NCBI GenBank assembly: GCA_947072805.1
Contig: CAMTJK010000188.1
Location: 1-5,760, forward strand
Direction: 5' to 3'
From: an uncultured Prevotella sp.
GTDB taxonomy: Bacteria; Bacteroidota; Bacteroidia; Bacteroidales; Bacteroidaceae
DNA: 5,760 bases
The notes beneath the pieces were generated by a model. The model did no database searches and had not been told where the DNA came from. It was given only the letters and a program-made list of their open reading frames with translations. Both the position numbers and the translations under genes were made by a program. This document shows positions 5,713-5,760 of the stretch, piece by piece; the first letter of the stretch is position 1; every line of letters starts with the position of its first letter.

Positions 5713-5760
5713 CGTAACTGCACTTAATGAAAGTTAATTTGTAAAGATATTTGGTCGAAT
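5713..5760 (+). repeat. Right arm of the 48-bp inverted repeat
   Basis: Reverse complement of 8-55 with three differences, running to the last base of the window. It begins 28 bases after the T-tract of the adk terminator. It is oriented outward, like the left arm. The inner dyad here reads TTAAT-GAAA-GTTAA (5724-5737). The true right boundary cannot be seen because the sequence stops inside the repeat. Confidence 0.9.

Noticed and set aside
5636..5760. Minus-strand open frame through the right repeat arm (NSTKYLYKLTFIKCSY and onward)
   Set aside because: Beyond the repeat it shares nothing with the left frame, and it runs through the adk terminator hairpin.
1..5760. A 5.7-kb transposon with terminal inverted repeats
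   Set aside because: The cargo is essential metabolism in familiar order, there is no transposase, and no target-site duplication can be seen.

Overview
The window reads as an ordinary housekeeping stretch of a Bacteroidota chromosome, most likely from Prevotella or a close relative. Three things point there. The promoter in front of the first gene matches the Bacteroidota form (TTTG, 20 bases, TAccTTTG). None of the genes has a clear Shine-Dalgarno sequence. The secreted DUF4831-type protein belongs to a family I know from this phylum, and hpt followed by adk is a familiar order there. Genus-level assignment is inference.

Layout, left to right: a 48-bp repeat arm (8-55); a promoter (176-207) driving class II fructose-bisphosphate aldolase (fba, 258-1262, +); a symmetric terminator usable from both sides (1279-1311). 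A minus-strand operon then reads right to left: bifunctional NAD(P)H-hydrate epimerase/dehydratase (nnr, 2829-4343), a secreted DUF4831-like protein (1736-2809), and the remnant of a membrane-anchored protein, probably an N-terminal regulator domain (1334-1723), which is broken. Divergent from nnr across an 87-bp gap, hypoxanthine phosphoribosyltransferase (hpt, 4431-4970, +) and adenylate kinase (adk, 5017-5589, +) follow each other and end in a strong terminator (5645-5684). The window closes with an inverted copy of the left repeat (5713-5760).

The genes cover central carbon metabolism (fba), repair of damaged nicotinamide cofactors (nnr), and purine salvage with adenylate balance (hpt, adk). 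They do not form one pathway. DUF4831 has no known function that I can state.

I found no undescribed multi-gene system. The observations most worth checking are the near-identical inverted repeats lying exactly at both window edges (a contig broken at a dispersed repeat, or a potentially invertible segment), the small hairpin inside that repeat whose pairing tolerates all the differences between the copies, the decayed membrane gene, and an Asp-to-Glu change at the usual catalytic base of Hpt.
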